Shown piece after piece: positions 50,093 through 58,406 of a stretch of DNA of 64,000 bases (position 1 is the first letter of the stretch; each line of letters begins with the position of its first letter). Below the pieces are notes generated by a model. It was not told the origin of the DNA, searched no databases, and saw nothing but the letters and a program-made list of their open reading frames with translations. Position numbers and translations under genes: made by a program. The stretch comes from Kaistia algarum (GTDB taxonomy: Bacteria > Pseudomonadota > Alphaproteobacteria > Rhizobiales > Kaistiaceae). The stretch is taken from assembly GCF_026343945.1 (NCBI RefSeq), contig NZ_JAPKNJ010000001.1, forward strand, positions 1,984,001 through 2,048,000. Direction: 5' to 3'.

Positions 50093-51178
50093 TCAGCGGA
50101 TGAGGCGCCCCACCAGCTTCGCGGTGTAGTCCACCATCGGCACGATGCGCGCATAGTTCAGCCGCGTCGGCCCGATGACGCCGAGCACGCCGACGACGCG
50201 GCGCTCGGAATCGCGATAGGGCGAGACGACCAGCGATGAGCCGGAGAGCGAGAACAGCTTGTTTTCCGAGCCGATGAAAATGCGCACACCCTCGCCGTCC
50301 TCGGCATCACCCAGCAGGCGCACCAGTTCCTTCTGCGTCTCGATATCGTCGAAGAGCAGGCGGATGCGCTCGAGATCCTCCGCCGCGTGGACATCCTCCA
50401 GCAGATTGGCCTGGCCGCGGACGATGAGGGTATCCGGTCGGCCGGAGGCGGCCTCGGCCCAACTGGCGAGGCCTGCATCGACCAGACCAGCCGTCAGCTG
50501 GTCGAGCTCCGCCCGTGCCTCGCCCTGGCGCAGCAGCACTTCAGACCGCGCTTCAGAAAGGGTGCGGCCGCGCAGATGGTTGTTGAGATAATTGGCGGCC
50601 TCCATCAGCGCCGACGGGGAAACGCCTGGATCGAGATCGATGAGCCGGTTCTCGACCGATCCATCCACACCAACGAGCACAACCAGAGCCCGTGTCGGTT
50701 CCAGGCGCACGAATTCGATATGCTTCAGGCGCTGGTCGCTCTTGGAGGCAAGCACCACGCCGGCCCCGCGCGAGAGGCCGGACAGCATGCGGCTCGCATC
50801 GGCAAGGACATCGTCGGTGGAGCGGCTGGCGCCGCCGGCAACGACGCGCGCTTCAATGTCGCGTCGTTCTTCCGCGGTTAGATCGCCGACCTCCAGCATG
50901 GAATCAACGAAAAGGCGCAGCCCACTCTCTGTCGGCAACCGGCCGGCCGACGTATGCGGCGAATAGACCAGGCCGAGATTCTCAAGGTCCGACATGACGT
51001 TTCGGACGGAAGCGGGCGAGAGCGACATCGGCAATATGCGCGCGAGATTGCGCGAACCGAGCGGTTCGCCGGTCTCAAGATAGCTGTCGACGATGCGGCG
51101 GAAAATTTCGCGAGAGCGCCGGTCCAGCTGCGCGAGCGCCGACGCTGTCGTTTCAGGATTCGCGCGTTCGCCGGACAC
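50093..51178 (-). CDS. hrcA: Heat-inducible transcription repressor HrcA
   Basis: HrcA represses groESL (and sometimes dnaK) through the CIRCE element. The 361-residue protein has an N-terminal winged helix ([22 protein letters not shown], then [16 protein letters not shown]). A GAF-like central part follows, then the C-terminal [18 protein letters not shown]. The start is a GTG at 51178. It is divergent from rph, the common arrangement. No CIRCE repeat is seen in this window; a groESL target elsewhere is inferred. Confidence 0.96.
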   Translation of the reverse strand: MSGERANPETTASALAQLDRRSREIFRRIVDSYLETGEPLGSRNLARILPMSLSPASVRNVMSDLENLGLVYSPHTSAGRLPTESGLRLFVDSMLEVGDLTAEERRDIEARVVAGGASRSTDDVLADASRMLSGLSRGAGVVLASKSDQRLKHIEFVRLEPTRALVVLVGVDGSVENRLIDLDPGVSPSALMEAANYLNNHLRGRTLSEARSEVLLRQGEARAELDQLTAGLVDAGLASWAEAASGRPDTLIVRGQANLLEDVHAAEDLERIRLLFDDIETQKELVRLLGDAEDGEGVRIFIGSENKLFSLSGSSLVVSPYRDSERRVVGVLGVIGPTRLNYARIVPMVDYTAKLVGRLIR

Positions 51179-51237
51179 CTTGGATCGATCCTTGCCGAAT
51201 TCACATTTCTTCCCGATGATTAAGTGTCGATTTTGTC

Positions 51238-51257
51238 GGCCGCTTCAAGCGGCCTTT
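51238..51257. other. Hairpin in the hrcA-rph divergent gap
   Basis: GGCCGC and GCGGCC pair around a TTCAA loop, followed by TTT on the plus strand. It is upstream of rph, about 60 bases before its start, and could be a leader structure or weak attenuator. Confidence 0.35.
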
Positions 51258-51312
51258 GCTTCCAGGGCCTCACGCGGCTACAAGCGACCATCGGATCCGG
51301 CAAGGAATACCC

Positions 51313-52026
51313 ATGCGACCTTCGAAACGCGCTCCCGACGCGCTGCGCACTGTCTCGTTCGAACGTGGCGTCGCCAAGCATGCCGAGGGCTCTTGCCTCG
51401 TCAAATTCGGCGACACGCACGTCCTTTGCACAGCGAGCCTCGAGGAGAAGCCGCCATCCTGGCTTCGCGGCAGCGGCAAGGGCTGGGTGACGGCCGAATA
51501 TGGCATGTTGCCGCGTTCGACCGGGGACCGCATGCGCCGCGAATCGACCGCCGGCAAGCAGTCGGGCCGCACGCAGGAAATCCAGCGACTGATCGGGCGC
51601 TCGCTGCGCGCCGTTGTCGATCTCGTCCATCTCGGCGAGAAGCAGATCACCATCGATTGCGACGTCCTGCAGGCCGATGGCGGCACGCGGACCGCCTCCG
51701 TCACCGGCGGCTTCATCGCGCTCGCCGAATGCCTCAACTGGATGAAGTCTCGCGACATGGTCGGACCGAAGGTGATCCGCGACCATGTCGCCGCCATTTC
51801 GGTCGGCATCTATCGCGGAAAGCCCGTGCTCGATCTCGACTATGCCGAGGATTCGGAAGCTGAGACCGACGCCAATTTCGTCATGACCGGATCGGGCGGC
51901 ATCGTCGAGATCCAGGGAACGGCGGAAGGCAAGCCCTTCGACGAGGCGGAGCTTACCGCCATGCTGGCGCTGGCCCGGCAGGGCATTGGCGAACTGATCG
52001 AGATGCAGAAAGCCGTACTTGCCTGA
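51313..52026 (+). CDS. rph: Ribonuclease PH
   Basis: RNase PH trims tRNA 3' ends by phosphorolysis. The 237-residue protein has the family start [11 protein letters not shown]. It also shows [10 protein letters not shown], the active-site segment [16 protein letters not shown] and [14 protein letters not shown]. The ATG at 51313 follows AAGGAATACCC; a longer frame from 51256 was rejected. It is followed closely by rdgB and hemW, probably as one operon. Confidence 0.98.
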   Translation: MRPSKRAPDALRTVSFERGVAKHAEGSCLVKFGDTHVLCTASLEEKPPSWLRGSGKGWVTAEYGMLPRSTGDRMRRESTAGKQSGRTQEIQRLIGRSLRAVVDLVHLGEKQITIDCDVLQADGGTRTASVTGGFIALAECLNWMKSRDMVGPKVIRDHVAAISVGIYRGKPVLDLDYAEDSEAETDANFVMTGSGGIVEIQGTAEGKPFDEAELTAMLALARQGIGELIEMQKAVLA

Positions 52027-52027
52027 G

Positions 52028-52675
52028 ATGACCATGACGCACCGCCTCAAGCCCGGCGACACGCTCGTCGTCGCCAGCCACAACAAGGGCAAATTGCGCG
52101 AATTCGCGGATTTGTTGGCGCCGTTCGGGCTGAAGACTGTCTCGGCCGGCGAGCTCGGCCTGCCCGAGCCGCCCGAGACCGGGACGACCTTCGAGGAAAA
52201 CGCCGCCATCAAGGCGCATGCCGCAGCCACCGCTTCGGGCTTTGCGGCGCTTTCCGACGATTCCGGCCTCTGCGTCGATGCGATCGGCGGCGACCCTGGC
52301 GTCTACTCGGCCGATTGGGCGGCTCCCGACAAGGATTTCGCCCGCGCCATGCGCAATGTCGAGGAAAAGCTGCAGCAGGTGGGTGCCCTGGCGCCCGAGG
52401 CGCGGAAGGGCCGCTTCGTCGCCGTGCTTTGCCTCGCCTTTCCCGATGGCACGACGCGCTATTATCGGGGCGAGATCGAAGGCACGATGGTCTGGCCGCC
52501 GCGCGGCGAGCTCGGCTTCGGCTACGACCCGATGTTCCTTCCCGAGGGCCATGAACGGACCTTCGGCGAGATGGCGGCGGAGGAAAAGCACGGCTGGTCT
52601 GCCGGCCGAACCGACGCGCTCTCCCATCGCGCCCGTGCCTTCTCGCTTTTCGCTGCATCCGAACTCGGAGACTGA
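52028..52675 (+). CDS. rdgB: RdgB/HAM1-family non-canonical purine NTP pyrophosphatase
   Basis: RdgB removes dITP, ITP and XTP from nucleotide pools. The 215-residue protein has [13 protein letters not shown] at the N-terminus, [10 protein letters not shown] and the [10 protein letters not shown] metal-binding motif. G-F-G-Y-D-P-M-F and S-H-R-A-R-A follow near the end. The ATG at 52028 starts one base after the rph stop; another ATG at 52034 is possible, and a TTG at 52019 was rejected. Confidence 0.97.
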   Translation: MTMTHRLKPGDTLVVASHNKGKLREFADLLAPFGLKTVSAGELGLPEPPETGTTFEENAAIKAHAAATASGFAALSDDSGLCVDAIGGDPGVYSADWAAPDKDFARAMRNVEEKLQQVGALAPEARKGRFVAVLCLAFPDGTTRYYRGEIEGTMVWPPRGELGFGYDPMFLPEGHERTFGEMAAEEKHGWSAGRTDALSHRARAFSLFAASELGD

Positions 52676-52680
52676 CCGCA

Positions 52681-53838
52681 TTGGCGGAACCGCTCGACCC
52701 CGGCTTCGGCGTCTATGTGCACTGGCCCTTCTGCCTGGCCAAATGCCCCTATTGCGACTTCAATTCGCATGTCCGCCACCATGGCGTCGACGAAGCCCGC
52801 TTCGCCGCGGCGCTCACGACCGAGATCCGCACTCTGGCCGAGAAAGTGCCCGGGCGCCGTGTCGGCTCGATCTTCCTGGGCGGCGGCACGCCGTCGCTGA
52901 TGGCGCCCGCGACCGTCGGGGCGATCCTCGATGCGATCGGCGGCGCCTGGGAAGTTGCTCCCGACGTCGAAGTGACGCTGGAAGCCAACCCGACCAGCGT
53001 CGAGGCCGAGCGCTTCCGCGGCTATCGTGCCGCCGGCGTCAACCGTGTCTCGCTCGGCGTCCAGGCAATGAACGACGCCGATCTGAAGGCGCTCGGCCGC
53101 ATGCACAGCGTCGAGGACGCGATGCGTGCGGTAGACATCGCCCGCGCCACCTTCCCCCGATATTCCTTCGACTTGATCTATGCCCGCCCCGGCCAGACGC
53201 CGCAGGCCTGGGCGGCGGAACTCGAAAGTGCCATCGAGCGCGCCTCCGACCACATGTCGCTCTACCAGCTCACGATCGAGCCGGGGACGATGTTCGAGAC
53301 GCTCCACAAGGCCGGCAAGCTGCAGATTCCCGACGAGGATACGGCGGCGACATTGTTTGAGATGACGCAGGAGATCTGCGATCGCCACGGACGGCCGGCC
53401 TATGAGATCTCGAACCATGCGGTTCCCGGCGGCGAATGCCGGCACAATTTGCTCTATTGGCGCTATGGCGAATATGCCGGTGTCGGCCCTGGTGCGCATG
53501 GACGGCTCGTCATGGACGGCCGGCGCTATGCGACGGCGGCGACCCGCGAGCCCGAGAAATGGCTGGAACGCGTCGAATCCTGGGGCGACGGCATCGATAC
53601 CAACGACGTGCTGACGCCCGAGGAAGCCGGCGACGAGCTGCTGCTGATGGGCCTGCGCCTGACGGAGGGCATCGACCTCCGCCGCTATCGCAAGATCTCC
53701 GGGCGGCCTCTCGATCCGAGCCGGCTTTCCGATCTGATTTACCACGGCATGGTCGAAGAGATCTCGACCGATCGCGTCCGCGCCACGCGGGCCGGCGCCT
53801 TCGTGCTCGACGCCGTCGTCGCCGACCTAGCAGCCTGA
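52681..53838 (+). CDS. hemW: Heme chaperone HemW (radical SAM)
   Basis: HemW inserts heme into respiratory proteins and is often mis-annotated as coproporphyrinogen III oxidase. The 385-residue protein has the radical-SAM motif C-L-A-K-C-P-Y-C (cysteines 18, 22 and 25), G-G-G-T-P-S-L and the E-A-N-P motif. The Y-E-I-S-N-H-A segment and the C-terminal HemN_C-like domain are also present. The start is a TTG at 52681, five bases after the rdgB stop. It lacks the extra N-terminal cysteine context of true HemN. Confidence 0.95.
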   Translation: MAEPLDPGFGVYVHWPFCLAKCPYCDFNSHVRHHGVDEARFAAALTTEIRTLAEKVPGRRVGSIFLGGGTPSLMAPATVGAILDAIGGAWEVAPDVEVTLEANPTSVEAERFRGYRAAGVNRVSLGVQAMNDADLKALGRMHSVEDAMRAVDIARATFPRYSFDLIYARPGQTPQAWAAELESAIERASDHMSLYQLTIEPGTMFETLHKAGKLQIPDEDTAATLFEMTQEICDRHGRPAYEISNHAVPGGECRHNLLYWRYGEYAGVGPGAHGRLVMDGRRYATAATREPEKWLERVESWGDGIDTNDVLTPEEAGDELLLMGLRLTEGIDLRRYRKISGRPLDPSRLSDLIYHGMVEEISTDRVRATRAGAFVLDAVVADLAA

Positions 53839-53845
53839 TCCGCCC

Positions 53846-55096
53846 TCACATCGTGCGGGCAAAGGTCCGCGGCGCCGGATCGATCTGTGTGACCGTGCCA
53901 CTGCCAACTTCGTAGACGGCGAGCCCACGCTGGTTGGTGCCGTCCTGCAGGAAGCGGAAGGCGCCATCGACACCGAGAAAGCCGTTCGGGTTGGTGATCG
54001 TCTGGGCCGTGAAGGCTTGCTGGCCATAACGAGATGCGAGCCCGGCGGCCAGGCTGACCGCATCATAGGCCAGCGAGGCGGCCCGGAGCGGCGCCGCGCC
54101 GAAAGCGGCCTGGTAGCGGGCGGCAAAGGCATCATAGGTCGTCTTGTCGGGCGCGGGATACCAGGCGCCGCGAAGCGCCGTTTCCGAGCGGATGCGCGGA
54201 TCATCCCACTGGCCGGAGCCGAGGATCTGGATATCGCCGGGCTTGATATTCTGCGCCGAGAGGATCTGGGCCAGGAACGGCGCCGCATCGCCCGCATCGG
54301 GAAGGAGCAGCGCGTCGGCCTGGCGCTTCTGCAACACCGGCACGATCGCCTCGGTCTGCACCTGCATCGAGACACGGTCGAGCTGATAGCGCTCGATGGC
54401 GACGATATGGCTGTTGTTGACGGTCGCTACCTTCTGCAAGGCGGCCTCGACGACGGTGCCATAGCCATTGGCGGGCAGCAGCGCCGCGATCGCATGCTTG
54501 CCGCGCATGCCGGCGAAGGAAACGATCCGCTCGATATCGCTCTGCGGCAGGAAGCTCAGAAGATAGACGCCGCGAGAGGCAACGGTGGTATCGGTCGAGA
54601 ACGCGATCACCGGAATGCCGGCGGGCCTCGCGATCGCCGCCGCCGCGCCGACCGACGGGGCGAAGAGCGGCCCGAGGATCAGCGAGGCGCCCTGCTGGAT
54701 CGCCTCCGACACGGCGGCACGGGCGCCTTCGGGCGTGCCGCGGTCATCCTTGACCAGAATCTGCAGATTGGCACCCTGGAACTCGCGCAGGGCGAGATCA
54801 GCGGCATTCTTCAGGTTCGAAGCGATGGCACCGGCATTGCCGGTCGCCGTCGCGGGGACGATCAGAGCCACGCGGACGCTGCCATTGCCGAGCACCTCCC
54901 CGGTCGCGGGGATCGGGAGCGCCGATGTCGCCGGTCCGCCCTCCGATGTCGAAACCGGCGATGTGCAGGCGGAAAGCAATCCGGTAGAGGCCAGAGCGGC
55001 CATGAGGCCGCGCCTCGAAATACCTGTCCTTCCAGCCAATCCGTTCCGCTCCACCTTGCTCACCATTTGCCCCCGGCTTCCCCTTACGGTAGCCAT
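53846..55096 (-). CDS. Penicillin-binding-protein activator-like lipoprotein (LppC/LpoA family)
   Basis: A 416-residue protein with an N-terminal twin-arginine-like stretch (I-S-R-R-G-L-M) and a lipobox L-L-S-A-C (cysteine near residue 44). A periplasmic-binding-protein fold follows (V-A-L-I-V-P-A-T-A-T-G-N; I-L-V-K-D-D-R-G-T; G-P-L-F-A-P-S-V). It resembles the C-terminal domain of LpoA, which activates PBP1A at the outer membrane, and also the amino-acid-binding receptors. The role is inferred. The ATG at 55096 follows AGAAGG; an ATG at 55066 with GGGGG upstream is a close alternative. It is divergent from rsmI. Confidence 0.82.
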   Translation of the reverse strand: MATVRGSRGQMVSKVERNGLAGRTGISRRGLMAALASTGLLSACTSPVSTSEGGPATSALPIPATGEVLGNGSVRVALIVPATATGNAGAIASNLKNAADLALREFQGANLQILVKDDRGTPEGARAAVSEAIQQGASLILGPLFAPSVGAAAAIARPAGIPVIAFSTDTTVASRGVYLLSFLPQSDIERIVSFAGMRGKHAIAALLPANGYGTVVEAALQKVATVNNSHIVAIERYQLDRVSMQVQTEAIVPVLQKRQADALLLPDAGDAAPFLAQILSAQNIKPGDIQILGSGQWDDPRIRSETALRGAWYPAPDKTTYDAFAARYQAAFGAAPLRAASLAYDAVSLAAGLASRYGQQAFTAQTITNPNGFLGVDGAFRFLQDGTNQRGLAVYEVGSGTVTQIDPAPRTFARTM

Positions 55097-55201
55097 AGCC
55101 CAGCCTTCTGGGCTATTCAGGGGCGAAAAGCGAGCCTTGCCCTTGTTTTCTCTCTTTCTGTCGCATCGCTACCACGCCGCCGCTGCGGTCACAGGCCTTC
55201 G

Positions 55202-56110
55202 ATGAGCATGCTCACGGAGGCGCGCAGCTTTTCGATCGACGGCCACGTCCTGCCGGCGCCGCCGCTCGCGCCGGGGCTCTATATCGTCTCGACGCCGATC
55301 GGCCATCTCAAGGACATCACCATCCGCGCGCTCGGGACGCTGGCATGCGCCGATCTGGTCGCCTGCGAGGATACGCGGGTCACGGCGGTGCTCACCCGTC
55401 ACTATGGCATCAAGGCGCCACTGCTTCCCTATCATGAGCACAATGCCGAGCAGCAGCGGCCCCGCATCCTCGCCGCGCTGGCCGAGAACAAGGTAGTGGC
55501 GCTGGTCAGCGATGCCGGGACGCCGCTGCTTTCCGATCCAGGCTTCCGTCTCGTCGGCGCTGTGGTGGAGGCGCGCCATCCCGTCTTTCCCGTGCCCGGC
55601 GCATCGGCGCTCCTTTCCGCGCTCGTCACCGCCGCGCTGCCGACCGATGCCTTCCTCTTCGCCGGCTTCCTGCCGACGCGCACCGTCGGGCGGCGGAAGC
55701 GGCTCGCCGAACTCGCCGCGACACCGGCGACGCTCGTCTTCTACGAATCGCCGCACCGCACCGCCGATGCGCTCGCCGACATGGCCGTCGTGCTGGGAGC
55801 GGACCGCCCCGCCGTGGTCGCCCGCGAGCTCACCAAGGCATTCGAGACGGTGAAGCGCGGGACGCTGGGTTCGCTCGCCGCCGAATTCGCCGCCGGCCCG
55901 GACCCGAAGGGCGAGATCGTCATCCTCGCCGGCCCGCCGGTCGCCGCGATACCGGAGGCCGATGACGTCGACAGTCTCCTGATCGGCCTGCTGGCTGAGC
56001 ATCCGCTCAAGGAGGCGGCGAAGCTCGCCGCCGAGACGACCGGCCTCTCCCGCCGCGATCTCTATCAACGCGCGCTGGAGCTGAAGGATGACCCGGACGA
56101 TGGCGCGTGA
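55202..56110 (+). CDS. rsmI: 16S rRNA (cytidine(1402)-2'-O)-methyltransferase
   Basis: RsmI methylates the ribose of C1402 in the decoding centre. The 302-residue protein has the tetrapyrrole-methylase-like pattern Y-I-V-S-T-P-I-G-H-L-K-D-I-T-I-R-A and E-D-T-R-V-T. The L-V-S-D-A-G-T-P-L-L-S-D-P-G and P-V-P-G-A-S-A-L motifs follow. The open frame runs back to 54017 through the antisense of the lipoprotein gene; the ATG at 55202 fits the family. An ATG at 55208 is equally possible. Confidence 0.96.
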   Translation: MSMLTEARSFSIDGHVLPAPPLAPGLYIVSTPIGHLKDITIRALGTLACADLVACEDTRVTAVLTRHYGIKAPLLPYHEHNAEQQRPRILAALAENKVVALVSDAGTPLLSDPGFRLVGAVVEARHPVFPVPGASALLSALVTAALPTDAFLFAGFLPTRTVGRRKRLAELAATPATLVFYESPHRTADALADMAVVLGADRPAVVARELTKAFETVKRGTLGSLAAEFAAGPDPKGEIVILAGPPVAAIPEADDVDSLLIGLLAEHPLKEAAKLAAETTGLSRRDLYQRALELKDDPDDGA

Positions 56111-56465
56111 TCGCCGCGCCGCCGAACGGCAGGGTCACCGAGCGGAGACGCTCGCGGCGCTCTACCTCCAACTGAAGGGCTACCGGCTGATTGCCCGTCG
56201 ATTCAAGACGCCGGTCGGCGAGATCGATCTCGTCATGCGGCGTGGCCGGCTGCTCGTGTTCGTCGAGGTCAAGGCTCGCCGCACAGCGGATGAGGCGATC
56301 TCAGCCGTCTCGCCAACAGCGCGGCGGCGCATCCTGCGCGCGGCGGACTGGTTCATCGCCAGCCGTCCGGCAACTGCGGATTTCGGCGTGCGCTTCGATG
56401 TCGTGGCCCTGGCGCCGCGGCGCTGGCCACATCATCTGCGCGACGCTTTCTCGCTCGATCGCTGA
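56100..56465 (+). CDS. YraN family protein (UPF0102), nuclease-like fold
   Basis: A 121-residue protein with the restriction-endonuclease-like core: R-R-F-K-T-P-V-G-E-I-D-L-V-M-R-R followed by L-V-F-V-E-V-K-A-R. This is the E-x-D...E-x-K pattern. Function is unproven; it is often placed next to rsmI. The ATG at 56100 overlaps the rsmI stop by 11 bases; an ATG at 56088 would add four residues. The overlap suggests coupled translation. Confidence 0.92.
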   Translation: MARDRRAAERQGHRAETLAALYLQLKGYRLIARRFKTPVGEIDLVMRRGRLLVFVEVKARRTADEAISAVSPTARRRILRAADWFIASRPATADFGVRFDVVALAPRRWPHHLRDAFSLDR

Positions 56466-56554
56466 CGGCCGGGATTGCGTAGACGGCCTCTCACACGACA
56501 TAAGGCTTCCAGCACCGGCGCGATCGCGCCGGCCTTGCGAAACGAGGGTTCGCC

Positions 56555-57496
56555 ATGTCGCTTTCCGTCGCCGTCCAGATGGACCACATCGCCAGCATCA
56601 ACATCAAAGGCGACTCGACATTCGCCCTGATGCTGGAAGCGCAGAAACGCGGCCACAAGCTGTTCCATTACACCCCGGAGCGGCTGTCGCTGCGCAATGG
56701 GCGGGTCGAGGCGCGGCTGGAGAGCGTTTCCGTCCGCGATATTCCCGGCGACCATTTTTCGCTCGGCGAAACCGAGCGGACCGATCTTTCGACCTTCGAC
56801 GTCGTGCTGCTGCGCCAGGATCCGCCCTTCGACATGGGCTACATCACGACGACGCATCTTCTGGAGCGGATCCATCCGAAGACGCTGGTCGTCAACGATC
56901 CGGCCAATGTGCGCAACGCGCCGGAGAAAATCTTCGTCACCGAATTCCCGGACCTGATGCCGCCGACGCTGATTTCGCGCGACCCGGAGGAGATCCGCCT
57001 GTTCCGGCATGAGCATGGCGACATCATCATCAAGCCACTCTATGGCAATGGCGGCGCCGGGGTCTTCCGTCTCTCCGAGGGCGACCAGAACCTCGCCTCG
57101 CTGCTGGAGATATTCGGCGCCGCCTATCGCGCCCAGCCCTATGTCGTGCAGCGCTATCTTCCGGCGGTGCGGGCCGGCGACAAACGCATCATCCTCGTCG
57201 ACGGCGTGGCCGTGGGCGCCATCAACCGCGTGCCGGCGGACGGTGAATCGCGCTCCAACATGCATGTCGGCGGCCGGCCTGAGCCGATCGAGATCACACG
57301 GCGCGACCGCGAGATCTGCGAGGCGATCGGCCCGGCGCTGAAGGCGCGCGGCTTCCTCTTCGTCGGGATCGACGTCATCGGCGACTCCATGACTGAAATC
57401 AACGTCACCTCGCCGACCGGCATCCGCGAAGTGAAGCGCTTCGGCGGCGCCGACATCGCCGCGCTGCTCTGGGACGCGATCGAAGCCAAAAGGTGA
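56555..57496 (+). CDS. gshB: Glutathione synthetase
   Basis: GshB joins gamma-glutamylcysteine and glycine with ATP. The 313-residue ATP-grasp protein has the start [22 protein letters not shown] and the family motif [12 protein letters not shown]. The glycine-rich loop is [10 protein letters not shown], and I-N-V-T-S-P-T-G lies at the metal site. It is 89 bases after the yraN-type gene. Only 28 bases separate it from the end of the convergent, atypical HNH gene. Confidence 0.98.
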   Translation: MSLSVAVQMDHIASINIKGDSTFALMLEAQKRGHKLFHYTPERLSLRNGRVEARLESVSVRDIPGDHFSLGETERTDLSTFDVVLLRQDPPFDMGYITTTHLLERIHPKTLVVNDPANVRNAPEKIFVTEFPDLMPPTLISRDPEEIRLFRHEHGDIIIKPLYGNGGAGVFRLSEGDQNLASLLEIFGAAYRAQPYVVQRYLPAVRAGDKRIILVDGVAVGAINRVPADGESRSNMHVGGRPEPIEITRRDREICEAIGPALKARGFLFVGIDVIGDSMTEINVTSPTGIREVKRFGGADIAALLWDAIEAKR

Positions 57497-57524
57497 TTTG
57501 GCGAGTCTTGCGCATGGGTGCGGC

Positions 57525-58220
57525 TCACCCGATCTGAATACCCACTCGCGACCCGACGATCCTATTGTTCCGAAGAGTATTCGTGCCCACACTTGTTTCT
57601 TCGCGACCCAGCCGTACTGCCTTACCCCCCATCCATATTTCGCCTTCTATCGATGCCTCATTTCCTTGGAAATCCATCCGAAGCGCGATACTCCTTGTCG
57701 CTGATCGCGCAATCGCGACACCCTGGCGACATTCAAAATCCCAGAAAGTACTCGCTCGAAGCGCTATTTCATTGTCCACCACCTGCAAGACAAGACGTCC
57801 TGCACTGTTGAATAGATTTAATGAAACGCGGGCTTGATTGTCGATTATCCTTGCGGATACGATCGGTGTATTGCGAAATTGGATCATTGTATCGACATTT
57901 TCAAACCAGTTTCCCCCAACGCGAAAAATTAGGTCTCGTTTGTCAAAATCAAGGAATCCTTGGACCCGATCCTCTACGATATTCTTTGGTTTATATTTTA
58001 ATTGATATTGCCTATCCGCTCTGTAGACATCGATATTTGCGTGGCAGTTGGCGCATAACGCCACCATATCCTCGACTCGATAATGCTGGTCGTCTCGCCA
58101 GGGGACGATGTGATGATATTCTAAGTACGGATGGCCGCATTTGGCGCACCCGAACCCTGCCTCCTGACGTAGTTTTCTCGCCACGTCAGCAGGGATCCTT
58201 CTTCGATATCTTGTGATCAC
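57525..58220 (-). CDS. Low-G+C HNH nuclease-domain protein, C-terminal beta domain of unknown function
   Basis: A 231-residue protein. Residues about 10-70 form an HNH nuclease domain: C25-x-x-C28, H36-H37 in Y-H-H-I-V-P-W, and C56-x-x-C59-H60. Residues about 85-231 are predicted to be mostly beta strands (I-F-R-V-G-G-N-W-F-E-N, I-V-S-A-R-I-I-D-N-Q-A-R-V-S-L-N-L-F, then G-E-I-W-M-G-G-K, ending N-N-R-I-V-G-S-R-V-G-I-Q-I-G). No known function is recognised for this part. The start is a GTG at 58220 with GGAGGG ideally placed; longer frames were rejected. By hand count G+C is about 50% over 57541-58260, with dips near 37-42%, against mid-60s in the neighbours. It looks like a recent insertion between gshB and comM. 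Confidence 0.8.
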   Translation of the reverse strand: MITRYRRRIPADVARKLRQEAGFGCAKCGHPYLEYHHIVPWRDDQHYRVEDMVALCANCHANIDVYRADRQYQLKYKPKNIVEDRVQGFLDFDKRDLIFRVGGNWFENVDTMIQFRNTPIVSARIIDNQARVSLNLFNSAGRLVLQVVDNEIALRASTFWDFECRQGVAIARSATRSIALRMDFQGNEASIEGEIWMGGKAVRLGREETSVGTNTLRNNRIVGSRVGIQIG

Positions 58221-58250
58221 GCAGCCCTCCACGCCAGCTGTGCTGATACC

Positions 58251-58261
58251 GCTATAATAGC
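58251..58261 (-). promoter_or_regulatory. Palindrome over the likely -10 of the HNH gene
   Basis: GCTAT-A-ATAGC is a perfect palindrome around a central A, 31 bases upstream of the GTG. On the minus strand it contains TATTAT, a good -10, though no strong -35 is seen. It could be an operator for self-control or for an unknown repressor. Confidence 0.4.
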
Positions 58262-58355
58262 ATTGCCCCAATTTCGTTCGACCAAAAGGTGAACGCTTTT
58301 CAACCGTGCACAACCGCGCGGCAACTGACGCGCGATTTTTGTTCCCTTCCTGTTC

Positions 58356-58384
58356 TTGTCGAGCGTTGCCGTTTCGCTTAAGCT
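58356..58384 (+). promoter_or_regulatory. Candidate promoter of comM
   Basis: TTGTCG (preceded by C) and TAAGCT are separated by 17 bases, 23 bases before the comM start codon. This gives comM its own promoter independent of gshB. The leader is very short, with AGGGGG as ribosome-binding site. Confidence 0.45.
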
Positions 58385-58406
58385 TCCTGCAACAGGGGGC
58401 TTACCG

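Noticed and set aside
51179..51312. CIRCE element between hrcA and rph
   Set aside because: No TTAGCACTC-N9-GAGTGCTAA-like inverted repeat is present. Only a short GGCCGC hairpin is seen.
54017..55201. Upstream extension of the rsmI frame to 697 codons
   Set aside because: The extension is antisense to the lipoprotein gene. RsmI similarity begins only at about 55202, so it is not a fusion protein.
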